Shown here: positions 61,749-64,000 of the stretch, in pieces | How the letters are laid out: the number at the start of each line of letters is the position of its first letter | How positions within the stretch are numbered: position 1 is the stretch's first letter | Assembly (NCBI GenBank): GCA_902768435.1 | Contig: CACXLJ010000001.1 | Coordinates: 124,001-188,000 of the forward strand | DNA: 64,000 nt | Reading direction: 5' to 3' | DNA from: an uncultured Bacteroidales bacterium | GTDB lineage: Bacteria; Bacteroidota; Bacteroidia; Bacteroidales; Muribaculaceae | Notes under the pieces: generated by a model | Databases searched by the model: none | Told to the model about the DNA's origin: nothing | Seen by the model: only the letters and a program-made list of their open reading frames with translations | Position numbers and translations under genes: made by a program

Positions 61749-64000
61749 TTACTTAACAATCACCTTCTTGCCATTGACAATGTAGATGCCACTGCCAAGA
61801 CCTTCGGCCGACTTCACACCCTGACGAACAAGCTTGCCGTCGATAGTGTAGATGTTGAAGTAAACCTCCTTGTTGGTTGTGTTGACATCGTTGATGCCGG
61901 TAGCCGTATCATTAACACGGACATAAGCACGGAAGGCAGGAACTTCAGTAACTTCGGTGAAGTTAACTTCAGTAGCAACAGCATTCATGCCATAGTTCTT
62001 GCCAGCGTCTTCGCGCAGGGTTGCACCCTTGGCACCCGAAGTGGTCAAAGTGGCAAATGTGGGAATAAATGTGGTGCTGTCGTCAACAACCGATTCGGTA
62101 ACATTCCAGTCGATAGTGGTCTCGCCACCACCAGCAAGTGTAATGTCGGCACCATCGAGATGAGCCACATAGGGAACACCAGCCTGAACCTCGGTTACCT
62201 GATTGAGAGTTACCTCAACGGTTTCGCCGCTATTGTCGAAACCAGTAATCTCATAGAACTGAACATTGCTAGGAAGGGTCTTGTTGAAAGGAAGCACAAC
62301 AGTAGTGTATGCATTGCCCATGTTGGCAACCATCTGGAAGAACGGGCTCACAACCGAGATAGGAGCGATAGCAGTGTTCACGCTGTGGTCAGCAGTATTC
62401 ATGAAGTGGTCGATAATTTGTACATTGTAACCCTGATAGCCACTGCCATCGGCTTTGGCAACAATCTCGTTGAAGAGGAATGTGCCTGGAGTCTTGGTGA
62501 TGAAGAGGGCGTTGGGGTTAGTTGCCATGTTCTGGTTGTTGTATGTCTGAGGCATGCCATCCACATCAGTGAAGTCATAAGCGTTAGCCTTAGCCTCGGC
62601 ATCGATAGCTGCAAAGCCTTCGGGGCTCCAAGTACCAGAAAGGACGTGCACGCCATTTTCGTCGGCACCCTCATCGTTCATTTCAGTAGGTTGGGGAGGA
62701 TTCACTTCACCATCGGTCCAGAAGTAAATGTTATCAATCAAGATGCTGTTACCATGACCATTGTCGAGTTTGATTTGGTGAACGAGGTTCACACCATTGC
62801 GACCGGGATCATCGAACGTACTCAGAGGAATATCAATGCTAGCCCACTCGCCCTTAGTGAGAGTAGCTGTATAGCGGATTTCGCCGAAGTTCGCATTTGC
62901 TGCAGGATTCCACCAGATGGGAACGATACCCAGAGTGCCTTCACCATCACCAAAGAGGTCGATATGCATGTATTTCATATCGGTTACATCAAGTTGTGTG
63001 TTGAGCACAATGCCGTAGTAATCCATGTCAACAAACTGGAGAGTGGGATTGCCTTCGATTTCGATGCCCGTGAATTGAGTTCTAGAACCCCAGTTATCAA
63101 AACCAATGTTAGGAACAGAAGAAGTATAGGCTTCGCTGTAAACCGACATCACATCCTCTGCGGGAGTTGTGGGTGCGGGAGCAGCAACATAGGCATTAGT
63201 CGTAGCCTGCACAGTAATTGGTTCAGAGAAGTTGCCATTCTCATCTTCGGCCTTAACGGTGAAGGTGTAAGCAGTGTTGGCAGCGAGTCCCATAATGGTG
63301 TGGTTGATTTCAGCGCCATTGGCACCAGTAGCAGTGTACTGCTTGTTGTTCTGGTCGGTAATCACATAGATGATATTAGTGGCCAAGTCATCGCTACCCT
63401 TCAGTGCCAATTCCACGCTCAGCGTATTGGCCTGAACCAACTCGGCCTTGTCGAGCGTGGGAGCCACAGCATCGTCAACAGCGGGTTTTGCAAAATAGAA
63501 GTGATCGAGATAGAACTCATACTCGTTAACCAGCTCAATGCAGATGTAGTTTTTCGAGAAGTTCACATTGTCAATTACCACATAATTCCATTGTCCAGGA
63601 ACAAGTCCATCATAAGTAAGAGCAGTGCCATATGCATTGTCCTCGAAAATCTTGCATGAGGTTGCGCTATAGGGATATACTGCAACATGCACAGTGCTAT
63701 AGTCGGCAGTGAGACTTGCAGCATTCTGAGTGCGGCTGTTCATACCAGCACCTTTCACATGTACCGTCTTGTGGCTGTCACCTTCGACAAGCACTTCCTC
63801 GCTAATAGAGGTATAAAGAGGATTGGGAGCACCACCACCTACACCCCAACCGGGATTGTTGTCGTTAAGGCCTTTGCCATAGGTAGCACTATAGACTGGA
63901 ATTACATTAACAGCCAAATCTGTAGGTTCGGTAGCATTGGTAGTGGGAGCAGTTGTTGCTTCGGCAGCAACATTCATGACCAAGTTATTAGAAACAACAT
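61749..64000 (-). CDS. Large modular secreted protein with C-terminal sorting-type domain (N-terminus outside window)
   Basis: The frame stays open to base 64000, so about 749 C-terminal residues are seen and the true start lies beyond the window. Modules in order: a beta-sandwich following PTDLAVNVIPVYSATYGKG; a fibronectin-III-like unit (about APTLDKAELVQANTLSV to ITVQATT); a second beta-sandwich following PAEDVMSVYSEAYTS, homologous to the first; a long beta-rich region; and a closing segment FNIYTIDGKLVRQGV...GIYIVNGKKVIVK of the type-A sorting/Por-like kind. The repeated VYSxxY modules resemble carbohydrate-binding domains of secreted glycosidases. A catalytic domain may lie upstream. 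Next to a GH3 enzyme, so glycan use is likely. Confidence 0.75.
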   Translation of the reverse strand, partial: VVSNNLVMNVAAEATTAPTTNATEPTDLAVNVIPVYSATYGKGLNDNNPGWGVGGGAPNPLYTSISEEVLVEGDSHKTVHVKGAGMNSRTQNAASLTADYSTVHVAVYPYSATSCKIFEDNAYGTALTYDGLVPGQWNYVVIDNVNFSKNYICIELVNEYEFYLDHFYFAKPAVDDAVAPTLDKAELVQANTLSVELALKGSDDLATNIIYVITDQNNKQYTATGANGAEINHTIMGLAANTAYTFTVKAEDENGNFSEPITVQATTNAYVAAPAPTTPAEDVMSVYSEAYTSSVPNIGFDNWGSRTQFTGIEIEGNPTLQFVDMDYYGIVLNTQLDVTDMKYMHIDLFGDGEGTLGIVPIWWNPAANANFGEIRYTATLTKGEWASIDIPLSTFDDPGRNGVNLVHQIKLDNGHGNSILIDNIYFWTDGEVNPPQPTEMNDEGADENGVHVLSGTWSPEGFAAIDAEAKANAYDFTDVDGMPQTYNNQNMATNPNALFITKTPGTFLFNEIVAKADGSGYQGYNVQIIDHFMNTADHSVNTAIAPISVVSPFFQMVANMGNAYTTVVLPFNKTLPSNVQFYEITGFDNSGETVEVTLNQVTEVQAGVPYVAHLDGADITLAGGGETTIDWNVTESVVDDSTTFIPTFATLTTSGAKGATLREDAGKNYGMNAVATEVNFTEVTEVPAFRAYVRVNDTATGINDVNTTNKEVYFNIYTIDGKLVRQGVKSAEGLGSGIYIVNGKKVIVK

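Overview
The window comes from a Bacteroidota chromosome, almost certainly order Bacteroidales. Evidence: promoters of the form TTTG-N20-TAnnTTTG, no usable Shine-Dalgarno pattern, an L28-L33-DUF4295 ribosomal cluster, an UpxY-type capsule antiterminator, methylmalonyl-CoA mutase as two subunits, HU-CCDC81/SPOR and DUF285/dockerin proteins. It resembles gut Muribaculaceae, Prevotellaceae or Bacteroidaceae, but the family cannot be fixed by eye. No rRNA, tRNA, CRISPR array, transposase or phage gene was seen.

Layout. 1-8973 (+): the end of uvrA, a TPR protein, an M3 zinc peptidase, ftsY and rimO. 8984-12190 (-): a small membrane protein and a DEDDy exonuclease, the DUF4295/L33/L28 trio behind a long structured leader, and hemW. 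12381-14540 (+): a GTPase-degenerate EF-G paralogue (EF-G2 type). 15020-19137 (-): a secreted leucine-rich-repeat protein with a C-terminal dockerin pair, then a PepD-type dipeptidase. 19293-29511 (+): holB with an AddB-like nuclease, rplY-pth-hsp15, and B12-dependent methylmalonyl-CoA mutase (mutA-mutB).

29619-46921 (-): yraN, then a roughly 17 kb capsule/exopolysaccharide locus read leftward from one promoter at about 46914. In transcription order it holds an UpxY-type antiterminator, a WecA-type initiating transferase, Wza, a Wzc tyrosine kinase with a (Gly-Tyr)n tail, UDP-ManNAc dehydrogenase, a frameshifted Wzy-like gene, an EpsG-like gene, Wzx, GT32, GT4, two left-handed beta-helix acyltransferases, a protein of unknown function, a WecG/TagA transferase, a polysaccharide deacetylase and a GNAT protein. 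The middle of the locus is clearly more AT-rich than its flanks, as is usual for exchanged capsule genes.

47067-52150 (-): recQ-recJ, a hairpin-rich non-coding stretch with its own promoter, and an MscS channel. 52289-54238 (+): a secreted TPR protein and a membrane protein joining an HU-like DNA-binding region to a periplasmic SPOR domain. 54276-58205 (-): a YcxB-like protein, a stand-alone tandem CBM20-like protein and the B12-dependent ribonucleotide reductase NrdJ. 58512-59258 (+): a nitroreductase. 59367-64000 (-): a GH3 glycosidase and the C-terminal part of a large modular secreted protein.

Most worth following up: the HU-TM-SPOR protein as a possible chromosome-to-peptidoglycan tether, apparently on a leaderless transcript; the structured RNA candidate upstream of recJ; the degenerate EF-G; the one-base frameshift in wzy; and the leader hairpin of the capsule operon.
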